Assembly: GCF_002776695.1 (NCBI RefSeq)
Contig: NZ_LFJC01000003.1
Span: 6,475,235 to 6,539,234 of the forward strand
DNA from: Bradyrhizobium nitroreducens
Lineage (GTDB): Bacteria; Pseudomonadota; Alphaproteobacteria; Rhizobiales; Xanthobacteraceae
Direction: 5' to 3'
DNA: 64,000 nt
Made by a program: the position numbers and the translations under genes
The notes under the pieces: model-generated
Told to the model about the DNA's origin: nothing
The model's input: only the letters and a program-made list of their open reading frames with translations
Database searches by the model: none
Part shown: positions 10,105-18,725 of the stretch, piece by piece
Layout of the letters: every line of letters starts with the position of its first letter
Numbering within the stretch: position 1 is the first letter of the stretch

Positions 10105-10318
10105 CGGCGGGACCCGGGACCGAGTGCAGTCGCGAGACCGATTAATAAGGCACCCGCGCGACGGGCAGTGATAGCGGTGCCGCGAAGCGGTAGCCCTTCG
10201 TGCGAGTGCCTCCGGCGAGCGACACATTAAATATCTTGTGCGAGGGATCGAAGCCGAAGGCCGAGACGCAACGCGGCTCGGTTTACAAGAGCCCGGTGCG
10301 GCCGATGCCGCACGCACC
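10105..10318. repeat. Direct repeat, copy B, right of the Shango module
   Basis: Same orientation as 1-215 and alignable throughout, with a few substitutions and small indels. The terminal hairpin is GTGCGGC-CGAT-GCCGCAC, versus a 6-bp stem with a different loop in copy A. Together the copies bracket the whole Shango operon. Whether they mediated its capture, or are two members of a common dispersed repeat, cannot be settled from the window. Confidence 0.75.
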
Positions 10319-10987
10319 CCGAAACGCAGCAACTGATGCCCGCTCCTGCCCAACCTGCATCTAACAAGTTGTGAGCAGCCCATCCCAGCCTCCAAGCTGG
10401 CCAAGAACCCATGACCTGTCAAATCTGACAGTACCGGCCGAACATTCGATTCATTAGAATCCGCGGCCGATGTGGAGCGGCCGGCGAATAACGTTAGACA
10501 TGCCTTGCAGTGCAACGTCGCGATCGTCAGCAAACCCGTAGCCTCGCTTCATCGGAATCCGTGCGTCAAGAAGCGAGCATTCAACAACCACTCTCAAGTT
10601 GGACCGGAAAGCAAATGAGACCTATCGCAAAAGTGATCCACCCCCGCACCTAGGATGATTTTGGCGCGGCCGCCTCGGGCATTCTCCGCGCCAGCCCATA
10701 TCGGCCCAAACAGCCGCTCGTCGTCATTGAGCTATCGCCTGTAGGTTGATTGTATGTGCCAATGGGCACTGACAACCTCGTGGCGAATAGCGCTACCGGA
10801 AGGATTCTCATAGGCGAACGCTGTGAGCAGGCCACTGTGCTTGCCCAGCGCTCTCAGGCACTTCGCACCTCTACGCCCGCTCGACGCGTTGCGGCCAGCG
10901 CATTCCTAAGACGGATAGCATCGCGCCGATGGCGCCAGCATGAAACCCGATTGCTGTTAGCACTTCGCAGATTGCGACGTCGCTAAC

Positions 10988-11353
10988 ATGACCGACGTAC
11001 TAAAGCGCCCGAAGGACGTTGGTCTCCACACTCCTCTCCGTCTTGCTGTCGCAGCGGCCGTGGCTTTTCCCGATGGATCGATGACCGCTTCCGGGCTGCG
11101 CCGAGAGAACGCCCGCGGAAGACTCATCATCGAGCGCATTGCGGGCAAGGACTACACAACACTCTTCTATATAGAGAGAATGAGAGATCTATGCCGCGTC
11201 AAAGCAAAGGAGCCCGGCTCCAGCTCAAGGCTGCTCGACGAAACAAGGCCGGCCGTATTACCCACCGAGCAACCTGGATCATCCGGGACAACGGTAGGGA
11301 CATCAGCACAGGCTGCACTTCAGATGAAATTACGGCCGCGGAGCAAAAGCTGA
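10988..11353 (+). CDS. Excisionase-like small protein upstream of integrase
   Basis: The protein has 121 residues. Residues about 12-75 (LRLAVAAAVAFPDGSMTASGL, then RGRLIIERIAGKDYTT and MRDLCRV) match a small helix-turn-helix family that I recall sitting directly upstream of tyrosine integrases in Rhizobiales islands. The C-terminal third is low-complexity and overlaps the start of the integrase in another frame, the usual arrangement for this pair. It probably acts as a recombination directionality factor or DNA-bending partner. The ribosome site is weak. The function is inferred from family and context. Confidence 0.7.
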   Translation: MTDVLKRPKDVGLHTPLRLAVAAAVAFPDGSMTASGLRRENARGRLIIERIAGKDYTTLFYIERMRDLCRVKAKEPGSSSRLLDETRPAVLPTEQPGSSGTTVGTSAQAALQMKLRPRSKS

Positions 11354-12420
11354 AGGACTACATTGCGTCCAAATACATTCCCAAACGCAAGGCCCAGGAT
11401 ATTGAATCCATCCCGATCGGGGACGTGCTTTCGATCTATCTCGACGCAGAACTTGCCAAGCTTCGCGACCGATTCAAAGTCACGGAGGAAAACGAAGATT
11501 CCATTCCGGGCATTCGCAAATTCAAGAAGCGGATCGGCCGGCTGAACGACTGGTGGGGCGCAAAAATGCTTGCTGAGGTCGATGGCGAGCAGTGTCGTCA
11601 ATATGCGAAGGAACGCGGCAACAAGGGCGGCTCCAGGCGTGATCTCGAGGATCTGCGCGCAGCCATCAATCATCATTCTGCAGAGGGCTATCACCGGGGG
11701 TTGGTCAAGATCACCTTGCCTGCAAAGGGCGAGCCTCGCGACAAATGGCTGACAAGATCCGACGCAGCGAAGCTGATCTGGACCTGCTGGCGCTATCGAG
11801 AGATCCAGAAGATGTCACGAGGACCGATGAAGGGCCAAAAAGTCGCGACCGACAAGCGGCCTCTGCGGCACTTGGCACGGTTCATCCTGATCGGCATCTA
11901 CAGCGGCTCCCGGGCTGGCGCCATCGCTGCGGCCTCACCGATCCCGGCTGTCGGTCGTTCATTTGTCGACCTCGATCGCGGCATTTTTTACCGCCGCCGC
12001 CAAGGCGACGCCCGGACAAATAAGCGGCAACCGCCCGTACCAATCCCGCCGCGCCTGCTCGTGCACCTCCGGCGTTGGCACCGGCTTGACTCACATGCCA
12101 AGAACTTTGTCCAGTTCAACGGCATGCCGGTCACTTCTGTAAAGACAGCCTTCAAAAGTGCCGTGCGACTAGCCGGTCTTGGGACAGGAGTCTCGCCGCA
12201 CACACTCCGCCACACGGCGGCAACCTGGCTGATGCAGCGCGGCGCCGACCCGTGGCAGGCGGCCGGCTATTTGGGCATGTCGTTGGAGGTTCTACTCAAC
12301 ACCTACGGCCATCATCACCCTGATTATCTCTCGGACGCCGTGGAGAAGATCGCCAAGCGAGAAAGGAAGGTCGAAGGAAATCGCGGCAGCTTCGATCCGG
12401 TACTGCAGCTGCGTAAATAG
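11191..12420 (+). CDS. Tyrosine recombinase/integrase
   Basis: This 409-residue integrase has an N-terminal SAM-like core-binding region and a C-terminal catalytic domain. The catalytic residues are visible: Arg in YSGSRAGAI (about 242), the box PHTLRHTAATW (about 336-345), and the nucleophilic Tyr in NTYGHHHPDY (about 372). The start is preceded by GAGAGA-type purines, and the first part overlaps the excisionase-like gene. It is the only recombinase in the window and could have integrated the downstream VMAP island at the tRNA site marked by 24450-24497. Neither att core lies next to it, which is unusual for a tRNA-targeting integrase. Confidence 0.95.
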   Translation: MPRQSKGARLQLKAARRNKAGRITHRATWIIRDNGRDISTGCTSDEITAAEQKLKDYIASKYIPKRKAQDIESIPIGDVLSIYLDAELAKLRDRFKVTEENEDSIPGIRKFKKRIGRLNDWWGAKMLAEVDGEQCRQYAKERGNKGGSRRDLEDLRAAINHHSAEGYHRGLVKITLPAKGEPRDKWLTRSDAAKLIWTCWRYREIQKMSRGPMKGQKVATDKRPLRHLARFILIGIYSGSRAGAIAAASPIPAVGRSFVDLDRGIFYRRRQGDARTNKRQPPVPIPPRLLVHLRRWHRLDSHAKNFVQFNGMPVTSVKTAFKSAVRLAGLGTGVSPHTLRHTAATWLMQRGADPWQAAGYLGMSLEVLLNTYGHHHPDYLSDAVEKIAKRERKVEGNRGSFDPVLQLRK

Positions 12421-13071
12421 AAGAGATATATTGCCAGCGCGAGCCACACTGTGACCATCAAGGTCCGCGCCGCGCGCCTTGTTCGCGGCGGAGAGAGTGT
12501 CAGTCAATCCTCGCTGAAGTAAAAATGCATATTCGACCGTCCTGGACCGCCCCCGTTGAGGACCAGGTAGACTTGCTCCATCCGTTTTGGAAAGCTGTGC
12601 CGGTGGTGGCCGAAGCTGACCATTGGTCGGGAGCGCCTATCGAGGAAGCCGCTGTCACTGGCAAATGGCGGACTTTCGGCCAAAGTAAGCTCTTCGGCAC
12701 GCGCTTCGACAACCGGACATTGGCACGTCCAATTTGCGACGATCAAGACGTGGCGAGACGCCGCACCCGATTACCTTCTGGCGCGAAACAGCCATTTTTG
12801 ACCAAATCCGTCTCTCGGCTCAAGTTTCTACGTCGTGTGAAGTAGTTCGCATTCACGTTGCAAGTTGCCCATTAATATTACAACCTCAGACTGCAGACAA
12901 CGAGCGAGGGAGTGGCTCGCTTAGTGTTCGCCAAAACAGTTCTGAGCTGCATTGGTACTGCGGCGTACGTTTGCCGCGAGCGGGTTTTGAATAGCTAGAT
13001 GTGCACTTATTTGGGCTCGTGCATGCTCCTGGCGGAGAGCCTATGTCAGCAGTGCAGTGAGGCAGCACGAT
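12421..13071. other. Intergenic region, possible degraded gene remnants
   Basis: About 650 bp separates the integrase from the conflict operon. Short overlapping frames occur on both strands (for example minus 12504-12746 and plus 12525-12845), but none resembles a family I know and they conflict with each other. The base composition becomes more AT-rich toward 12840-13010, where the promoter of the downstream five-gene operon probably lies. I cannot define promoter boxes with confidence. Confidence 0.5.
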
Positions 13072-14469
13072 ATGGAGATAGATCGACCGACAGAGCTTCG
13101 CATTAATGCGTGGGATGGTTCTCAAAGCCCCACGATCGAGTTTCCTGACCAGACCCCGAAAGAAGTATTGAGGCTTGCCACGCTGGCGCCACCTCGCGTC
13201 GCCGAGATGCGCGATTGGCGCTCGCCTGACGTCGGTTGGGGCTTAGTCCTCCGTGATGACGATACTATTCCTGCTAAGGACAAGGCCGTTGGTGCAGATG
13301 CGCCAGAGCCTTTGCGCCGTTTGCTTGCCGCACGAGCACATGCGCCCGCGGAAACTGCGCCAGTTCTGCGGTACCGTCCGAATAAGCCGCCCGGTCTTTT
13401 GTATCGTTACTATAAGGACGGAGAGTGTGAGCCACTATCGACAGCGGCCCCCGATCGCGGGGTCCGCGCTGGACAACTTCCTCAGTACCTTCTGCTTTAT
13501 GGTACCCCCGTGGAACTCCCATGGGCCGTACAATACGGGCTAAATCTTTCAGCATTCGTCGGCCGGCTCGACCTCTCTGTCGACGAAGGACTGGGCAACT
13601 ATGTCGATGCCCTGATCGACGATTGGAAGACCGCCGGTACCGCCGACCTCGCCCTGCCGGTCGTCTGGAGTACTAATTGGGGAGTGCCAGACATCACCTT
13701 CCTAATGGCACGCGTCATCGGAGCTAAGCTCGAAGGCCAGTTTACGCAAAACGAGGAAACCCGACGCTGCACTTGGATCACCGACGCGAGCGCCACCTGC
13801 GGGACACTCGTTGATGCTCTTCATGAGCGAAAACCAGGATTCATCTGCACGACGAGCCATGGCATGACGGGTCCGTTGAATGACAGTGCCGCGATCATTG
13901 CCAATCTCGGATCGCCAGTGGACGCGCTCAAACGGTGTTTGACAGTAGATGCACTCGATACATGGTCGCCTGGGGGAGCAGTCTGGTATTCACACGCTTG
14001 CTGTTCGGCTGGCTCGGATGCCGTCACGCGCTACCAAGAGCTGTTCACGCCAAGCGAGAGGAATGCTGTACTGACGCGCGGTGTGGCAACGGTCGCAGGC
14101 GCTCGTGTCGCGCCGTTGCCTCGCAGGATGCTCGGCAGACCCCACCCCCTACGGGCATTCATTGGCCACGTCGAGCCGACCTTCGATTGGACCTTGCGAG
14201 ACCCGCTAACCAAGCAGGAGCTAACGCATACAATCGTGCGCTGCCTATACGACAGCCTTTACGCAGACGTTCGGCCAGCGCCTACAATCGGCTGGGCGTT
14301 AGCGGACATCTTCAAGGAAGCGGGCAATTTCTTCGGCCTATTTCAGCCTCCCCCTGACGCCGATGATCGTAACACATTGCAGATCTATCGCCGGCTGGCC
14401 GCAATGGATCGACAGAATCTAGTGATCCTGGGCGATCCTACAGTCTCGCTACGTCGAATGCCTGATTAG
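13072..14469 (+). CDS. Peptidase C25/caspase-fold protease-like protein
   Basis: 465 residues from ATG 13072, which follows GAGG at a 9-nt spacing; an upstream GTG at 13057 is the alternative. The mid region (LPQYLLLYGTPVELPWAVQY, then FVGRLDLS) resembles gingipain/C25-like caspase-fold proteins. A candidate catalytic pair follows: His in TTSHGMTG (about 263) and Cys in WYSHACCSAGS (about 310-311). It opens an operon running through lipase, caspase, MoxR and the giant vWA protein. I infer a protease effector released when the system is triggered. There is no signal peptide, so a cytoplasmic location is likely. The exact family and substrate are unknown. Confidence 0.72.
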   Translation: MEIDRPTELRINAWDGSQSPTIEFPDQTPKEVLRLATLAPPRVAEMRDWRSPDVGWGLVLRDDDTIPAKDKAVGADAPEPLRRLLAARAHAPAETAPVLRYRPNKPPGLLYRYYKDGECEPLSTAAPDRGVRAGQLPQYLLLYGTPVELPWAVQYGLNLSAFVGRLDLSVDEGLGNYVDALIDDWKTAGTADLALPVVWSTNWGVPDITFLMARVIGAKLEGQFTQNEETRRCTWITDASATCGTLVDALHERKPGFICTTSHGMTGPLNDSAAIIANLGSPVDALKRCLTVDALDTWSPGGAVWYSHACCSAGSDAVTRYQELFTPSERNAVLTRGVATVAGARVAPLPRRMLGRPHPLRAFIGHVEPTFDWTLRDPLTKQELTHTIVRCLYDSLYADVRPAPTIGWALADIFKEAGNFFGLFQPPPDADDRNTLQIYRRLAAMDRQNLVILGDPTVSLRRMPD

Positions 14470-14508
14470 ACAGCCTGACCGTTGCTGTGAAACTCGAGAG
14501 GGACGATC

Positions 14509-15834
14509 ATGGAAATTGTTATATTCGTGCCAGGAATCTTCGGCTCCAAATTGAAGACACCTGACGGCGAGGAGGTTTGGCCACCGACCCCTATTGAGGC
14601 GATGAGCGGCTATCGGCGTATAGAGAAGCTCCTGCAGACGAACCTTCGAGCGGCCGGTGTCGTGGAGAGCGTCTGCATCGACGTCTATGGCTCGATCATC
14701 AAGGCGATCGAAGGGTTTGGGTATTCCGAGACCCACGAGCGTCGGCGCTTAGCGAAGTTCGACTACGATTGGCGCCGCGACTTAAATCTCCTCTCTGACC
14801 AGTTCGGTCAGATGCTGGCTGATCTTGTGAAACAACATGGAGCTAATGTCGAGATAAAGCTGATATGTCATTCGATGGGAGGCCTCGTGGTGCGCGGCTG
14901 TCTCGAAAAGCCTGGCGTGGCGGCCGAGCCTTGGGCAGCCACGGTTAAGATGGCCGTTTTTCTCGCGACACCGCACGAAGGCGCTCCACTCGCCTTCGCG
15001 AGAGCTGTTGGTGTTGGGGGAGCGACCATGGGCCTTTCCGCGGAGCAACTCAGCCGAATTGCAGCCGCAACCGGCTTCCCGGCCTGCTTTCAGCTCTTCC
15101 CCTCCGCGGCTCTCCTGCCGATCTGGAAGCTAGACGATCCATCACCGTTTAAAGCGGTCAGCGTCTTCGATCCGGCGGTCGTCGCTAATTACCGGCTCAA
15201 CCCAGACCATTTGGTTGCTGCGACGACCTTCCAAGCGCGATTGGATCCGACGCGGCGCCAACCTGGATGCCGCTATTTTGCGGTGGCCAGCGCTGCTCAC
15301 GAAACCGTCACGCGGCTCGACCAAGATCACAACGCCGCGGCCGCTGTTGTCGTCAAGAGTTCGGGCGATGGCACAGTGCCAATCCAGAGCGCAACTGCCC
15401 TTCGGGTGCAGACGGCCTATGTGGAGGCTAATCATCTCGGAGTGGCGCAAAAGTCGCTTACCCATAAGATCATCGGGATGCTGCTCGGCGCGATACCAGT
15501 CGAACCGGTTATCGCGACGTTCGGCGTCGAGGAGGCCGCTCTGAATCTTTCGCTCAGCGAGCGCACGATCGCAGAGGACTCACACTACGAGATCGTCATC
15601 ACCATGTTGCCCCAGTCCGAGCTACGAGCGTGCATCCGCGTGCAAAGAGACATCGGGAACGCTAAATTGGAAGCCGTTACGGACATTCCGCTTGAAGCCC
15701 GCGCGGACCGGCTCGAACGGCTGTCGATCCAAGGGCCGCCGCTCAAGCGCGGGCGCTACGTTTTCGAGCTCCTGGCGAGCGATGACCAAATTGCGGATAA
15801 AGAGGAGCTGCTAGTTTCGGCGAACTCAACATGA
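14509..15834 (+). CDS. LCAT-like alpha/beta-hydrolase (lipase/acyltransferase)
   Basis: 441 residues. The N-terminus (IVIFVPGIFGSKL) and the nucleophile elbow CHSMGGLV with Ser122 match lecithin:cholesterol acyltransferase-like hydrolases. The acid is probably the Asp in KSSGDGTVP and the base the His in EANHLGVA. A C-terminal region of about 100 residues looks like a separate beta-rich module. GAGAGGGA precedes the start, 39 bp after the protease gene. Phospholipid-degrading hydrolases are common toxic effectors in conflict systems. An attack on the host membrane during infection is inferred from this context and not shown. Confidence 0.8.
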   Translation: MEIVIFVPGIFGSKLKTPDGEEVWPPTPIEAMSGYRRIEKLLQTNLRAAGVVESVCIDVYGSIIKAIEGFGYSETHERRRLAKFDYDWRRDLNLLSDQFGQMLADLVKQHGANVEIKLICHSMGGLVVRGCLEKPGVAAEPWAATVKMAVFLATPHEGAPLAFARAVGVGGATMGLSAEQLSRIAAATGFPACFQLFPSAALLPIWKLDDPSPFKAVSVFDPAVVANYRLNPDHLVAATTFQARLDPTRRQPGCRYFAVASAAHETVTRLDQDHNAAAAVVVKSSGDGTVPIQSATALRVQTAYVEANHLGVAQKSLTHKIIGMLLGAIPVEPVIATFGVEEAALNLSLSERTIAEDSHYEIVITMLPQSELRACIRVQRDIGNAKLEAVTDIPLEARADRLERLSIQGPPLKRGRYVFELLASDDQIADKEELLVSANST

Positions 15835-15893
15835 CCGAATTTTGGAAGGTTGTCCTCATGAAGGCCAGCAGGATGCGCTGAAGAAGGTATTGC

Positions 15894-17726
15894 ATGACGA
15901 AACGCGCGGTGATCGTCGGCATCGAACAATACAAGATCGACGACATGAGAGTATCAGCCCCAGCAGCAAACGCCGTTGCAGTGGCGAAGTGGGCGCTCGC
16001 GATCGGCGTTCTCCCAAACAACATCTATTTCTTCGCAACAGCGCTCGACGCGGGCGCGACGGCGGAGATTGAGAAAGCTGGTGTGCAAGTGAGGGGGACG
16101 ACCTTACGCGACATCGATACCGTCTTGCGCGAGGAACTGCCCGGCGCGGAAGACGGGTCCGCACTGCTTTTTTACTGGTCTGGCCACGGAATGACTGACA
16201 ACAAGGGACAGCGTCTGCTCTTTTGCTCGGACTACACAGAAATCCTGCGCGACCGGGTCTTCAACGCCTCGCTCTTCTTTCGAAAGTTGCGGACTGATCG
16301 ATACCCTGGTCTACGGCGCATGCTCGCGCTCCTTGATGTGTGCGGCACCAACAGCAAATTGCCAGTGGAACCCGCGTCCTACGACGTCGATCAAGTGTTT
16401 CCGCGCCACCATCGCATCTTCTTTGCGACGCCTGAGGGTGGCTTCGCGATTGCCGCTACCGGGCAGGGCGCATTCACGTACTGCGCGCTAAAGGTGATGA
16501 ACACGTTTTTCGATTTTCCGGATTTGGAGACTTTCAAGAGGCGCCTCGATACTGAGTTGGACAATTCCCAGCTCGATAGATTCCTTCTTTCAATCGGCAC
16601 GGAAAAGGACGAGTACGAGAGGTTTGTTGGCATCGCTCGCCGAAGCGATGACCAGATTGCCGACGACCTGACCGAATTAGTCATGGCACTCGGCGTCTCT
16701 CGCAGTACTCTAGAACGCCATTTCCTCGCAACGGCCAGAGCTATGAAGAACGATCGCCTTCTCCTTGCGCAGGGCATCTCTGGCATGATCCGCGAACTCA
16801 ACGGCGTGGGCGAAAGGGTTCCGCGCGCCACATATGCCATTGTCCAGTTCGTGCTTCGACTCTGCGGCGATCCGTCGAACGCAAAACACAAATCGGCGCT
16901 TAAGGATTGGTTGTCGCTTCATGCCACGGAGGCCGTGATCAGTGATGCGAAGCATGAGCTTGAGGTTGAGAGGAGTCGCAAGTTTCTGATCTTCGACGTT
17001 CAGGCCGACCCGAACGGCGACCTCAAGAGTTTGCAACCATTCCTGAGAAATTTCGACCTAACCGAGGTACAGGGGCATGTCTTCGACTCAATCCCGGTTC
17101 AGTCTTGGGACGACACTGGCCGTGCCGTCCTTTCGGTCTTAAAAAAACTTAGTGCCCATCAACTTGCCGACGATCTGGAAATCCATTTCGTGCTCGAACC
17201 GATCGCCTTCGATTGGCCTTTCCATCGCCTCCCAGGGCTCAAACAGGATTATCAGCTTGGTGAGGAGCACGCGGTGGTGCTGCACTACGGACCACGGGTA
17301 AAGCCCACGCCAACTGCTGCAAGACGCGCGTGGGTCGAGCGATTCAACGCCATAAGCAAATTGTCTGTCTCGGAGCTGTGCTGGACACCGTGCCGACCAG
17401 GACAATCTCTACCTCGACAACCCATACTGTGCCTCGCGACCGCGGCGATCAAGTCGGGTCCGGCCGGGTCCCCAGGTAAAAAGGCACTGAACAGCCTGAT
17501 CCAACTCGGAGCGCCATACCTCTACTGGCCACACGACGACAACGAGCCGGATGCCGAACAACCTCTTACGGAACTCGTTCGCGGCTTGGCGACACTTGCC
17601 GAGGTACCTCAAGCTCTTTCGCAGAAACGTATTGCCGATGCCGGGGTCGTGCAGTCGGGATCACTGCTGTGGGATCAGCCGACGTTCCAACCATTCGCCA
17701 AGCATTCGGAGAAAGTGGATGAGTGA
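15894..17726 (+). CDS. VMAP-type caspase (vWA-MoxR associated protein)
   Basis: 610 residues. The N-terminal caspase domain starts with RAVIVGIEQY and has an intact dyad: His98 in YWSGHGM and Cys150 in LLDVCGT. A helical middle region (about 255-345) resembles effector-associated or VMAP-M modules. The C-terminal part (about 410-605), from LEIHFVLEPIAFDWPFHRLP to SGSLLWDQPTF, matches my recollection of the VMAP-C domain, which ends with a LLWD box. In the described ternary systems VMAP is the effector partner of MoxR and vWA proteins, which are the next two genes here. GAAGAAGG precedes the start. The gene overlaps MoxR by 8 bp. Confidence 0.85.
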   Translation: MTKRAVIVGIEQYKIDDMRVSAPAANAVAVAKWALAIGVLPNNIYFFATALDAGATAEIEKAGVQVRGTTLRDIDTVLREELPGAEDGSALLFYWSGHGMTDNKGQRLLFCSDYTEILRDRVFNASLFFRKLRTDRYPGLRRMLALLDVCGTNSKLPVEPASYDVDQVFPRHHRIFFATPEGGFAIAATGQGAFTYCALKVMNTFFDFPDLETFKRRLDTELDNSQLDRFLLSIGTEKDEYERFVGIARRSDDQIADDLTELVMALGVSRSTLERHFLATARAMKNDRLLLAQGISGMIRELNGVGERVPRATYAIVQFVLRLCGDPSNAKHKSALKDWLSLHATEAVISDAKHELEVERSRKFLIFDVQADPNGDLKSLQPFLRNFDLTEVQGHVFDSIPVQSWDDTGRAVLSVLKKLSAHQLADDLEIHFVLEPIAFDWPFHRLPGLKQDYQLGEEHAVVLHYGPRVKPTPTAARRAWVERFNAISKLSVSELCWTPCRPGQSLPRQPILCLATAAIKSGPAGSPGKKALNSLIQLGAPYLYWPHDDNEPDAEQPLTELVRGLATLAEVPQALSQKRIADAGVVQSGSLLWDQPTFQPFAKHSEKVDE

Positions 17727-18720
17727 CCCAGATTGGAAGATTTTTCGGGGGAGCGGGGAGCCGCATGACGGGCTCGGTGAGCTTCCCGCTCCACCGCCCT
17801 GGCGATTTGCGCGCGCGATGGGAGCGATCAGTCCACCGGCCGCCGACCTCGACTTGAAGGCAGCAGCCTCCAAGGCGACGACGTTTCGGCCGAGTGACGC
17901 CATGATCATTGCGGTTAACACCGCCCTCTACCTGCGGAGGCCCTTGCTCCTCACCGGCAGGCCCGGGACAGGCAAATCGACGTTGATCAGCAAGGTTGCC
18001 TACGAGCTCAAGCTTGGTCCGGTCCTGAAGTGGTCGATCAGCTCGCGCTCCACAGTGCGAGGTGGCGTCTACGAATATGATGCGGTTGGACGTCTGCAGG
18101 CGGGCAAAGGAATCGACCCGCCGGTGGAGGAATACTTGACACTAGGTCCGCTCGGCACTGCGCTTGCGGCTCGAAGCCGCCCCCGTGCGCTTTTGATTGA
18201 CGAGATCGACAAGTCGGACCTCGATTTTGCAAATGACCTCCTGAACGTGATCGAGGATGGCGAGTATGACATTCCGGAGCTTCAGCGTCTCGGAGCGCGG
18301 CCGTTAGTTACCGTCAAAGACGTGTCCGGTCGGAACGTTCAGATCGACAAAGGCCGCTTGATAAGTCAACAGTTCCCCTTCGTCGTCATGACTTCGAATG
18401 GCGAACGCGAATTTCCCGCCCCGTTTCTACGGCGATGCGTGCGGCTGACGATCGACCCGCCGACCAAAGACGAGCTCACGGCCATCGTCGATGCACATTT
18501 GAAACAATTCGTTTCGAACGATAAGCGCGAAGAGATGGAAACGTTGATCGACCAATTCTTGAAGGATCGTCAGCAAAGCGACGTCTCGACGGATCAGCTG
18601 CTCAACTCGATTTTCCTGACGGTCGCGATACGGGACAGAGATACCCGAACTTTCACCAATGAAGAGCTCACGGCTGTCAGATCGGCTCTTGCACGACCTT
18701 TGAGCGGCGCATCGGCGTGA
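17719..18720 (+). CDS. MoxR-family AAA ATPase of the VMAP system
   Basis: 333 residues from ATG 17719, which has GGAG 7 nt upstream; the longer frame from 17551 only re-reads the end of the VMAP gene. Walker A is LTGRPGTGKST (about 79-88) and Walker B ALLIDEIDKSD (about 157-167). A sensor region VVMTSNGEREFPAPFLRRC follows. MoxR ATPases remodel or activate partner vWA proteins. The gene overlaps the upstream caspase and ends within 5 bp of the start of the giant vWA-like gene, so all three are probably translationally coupled. I infer an NTP-dependent switch between sensor and effector. Confidence 0.92.
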   Translation: MSDPDWKIFRGSGEPHDGLGELPAPPPWRFARAMGAISPPAADLDLKAAASKATTFRPSDAMIIAVNTALYLRRPLLLTGRPGTGKSTLISKVAYELKLGPVLKWSISSRSTVRGGVYEYDAVGRLQAGKGIDPPVEEYLTLGPLGTALAARSRPRALLIDEIDKSDLDFANDLLNVIEDGEYDIPELQRLGARPLVTVKDVSGRNVQIDKGRLISQQFPFVVMTSNGEREFPAPFLRRCVRLTIDPPTKDELTAIVDAHLKQFVSNDKREEMETLIDQFLKDRQQSDVSTDQLLNSIFLTVAIRDRDTRTFTNEELTAVRSALARPLSGASA

Positions 18721-18725
18721 GCCAC

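Larger units (their letters stand above)
9644..10987. other. Long noncoding stretch between Shango and the integrase block
   Basis: About 1.3 kb without a convincing gene. It should hold the promoter of the minus-strand Shango operon near its left end. It also contains a GC-rich hairpin (9941-9963) and repeat copy B (10105-10318). A minus-strand frame at 10009-10533 mostly translates the repeat and is not supported. In 10319-10987 I see no gene, tRNA or att core. Confidence 0.6.

Noticed and set aside
10009..10533. Minus-strand frame of 174 codons left of the integrase
   Set aside because: Most of it translates the 215-bp repeat, and the reading frame is not kept in copy A.
12504..12845. Small genes on both strands after the integrase
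   Set aside because: Overlapping frames on both strands, no ribosome site of note and no family resemblance.
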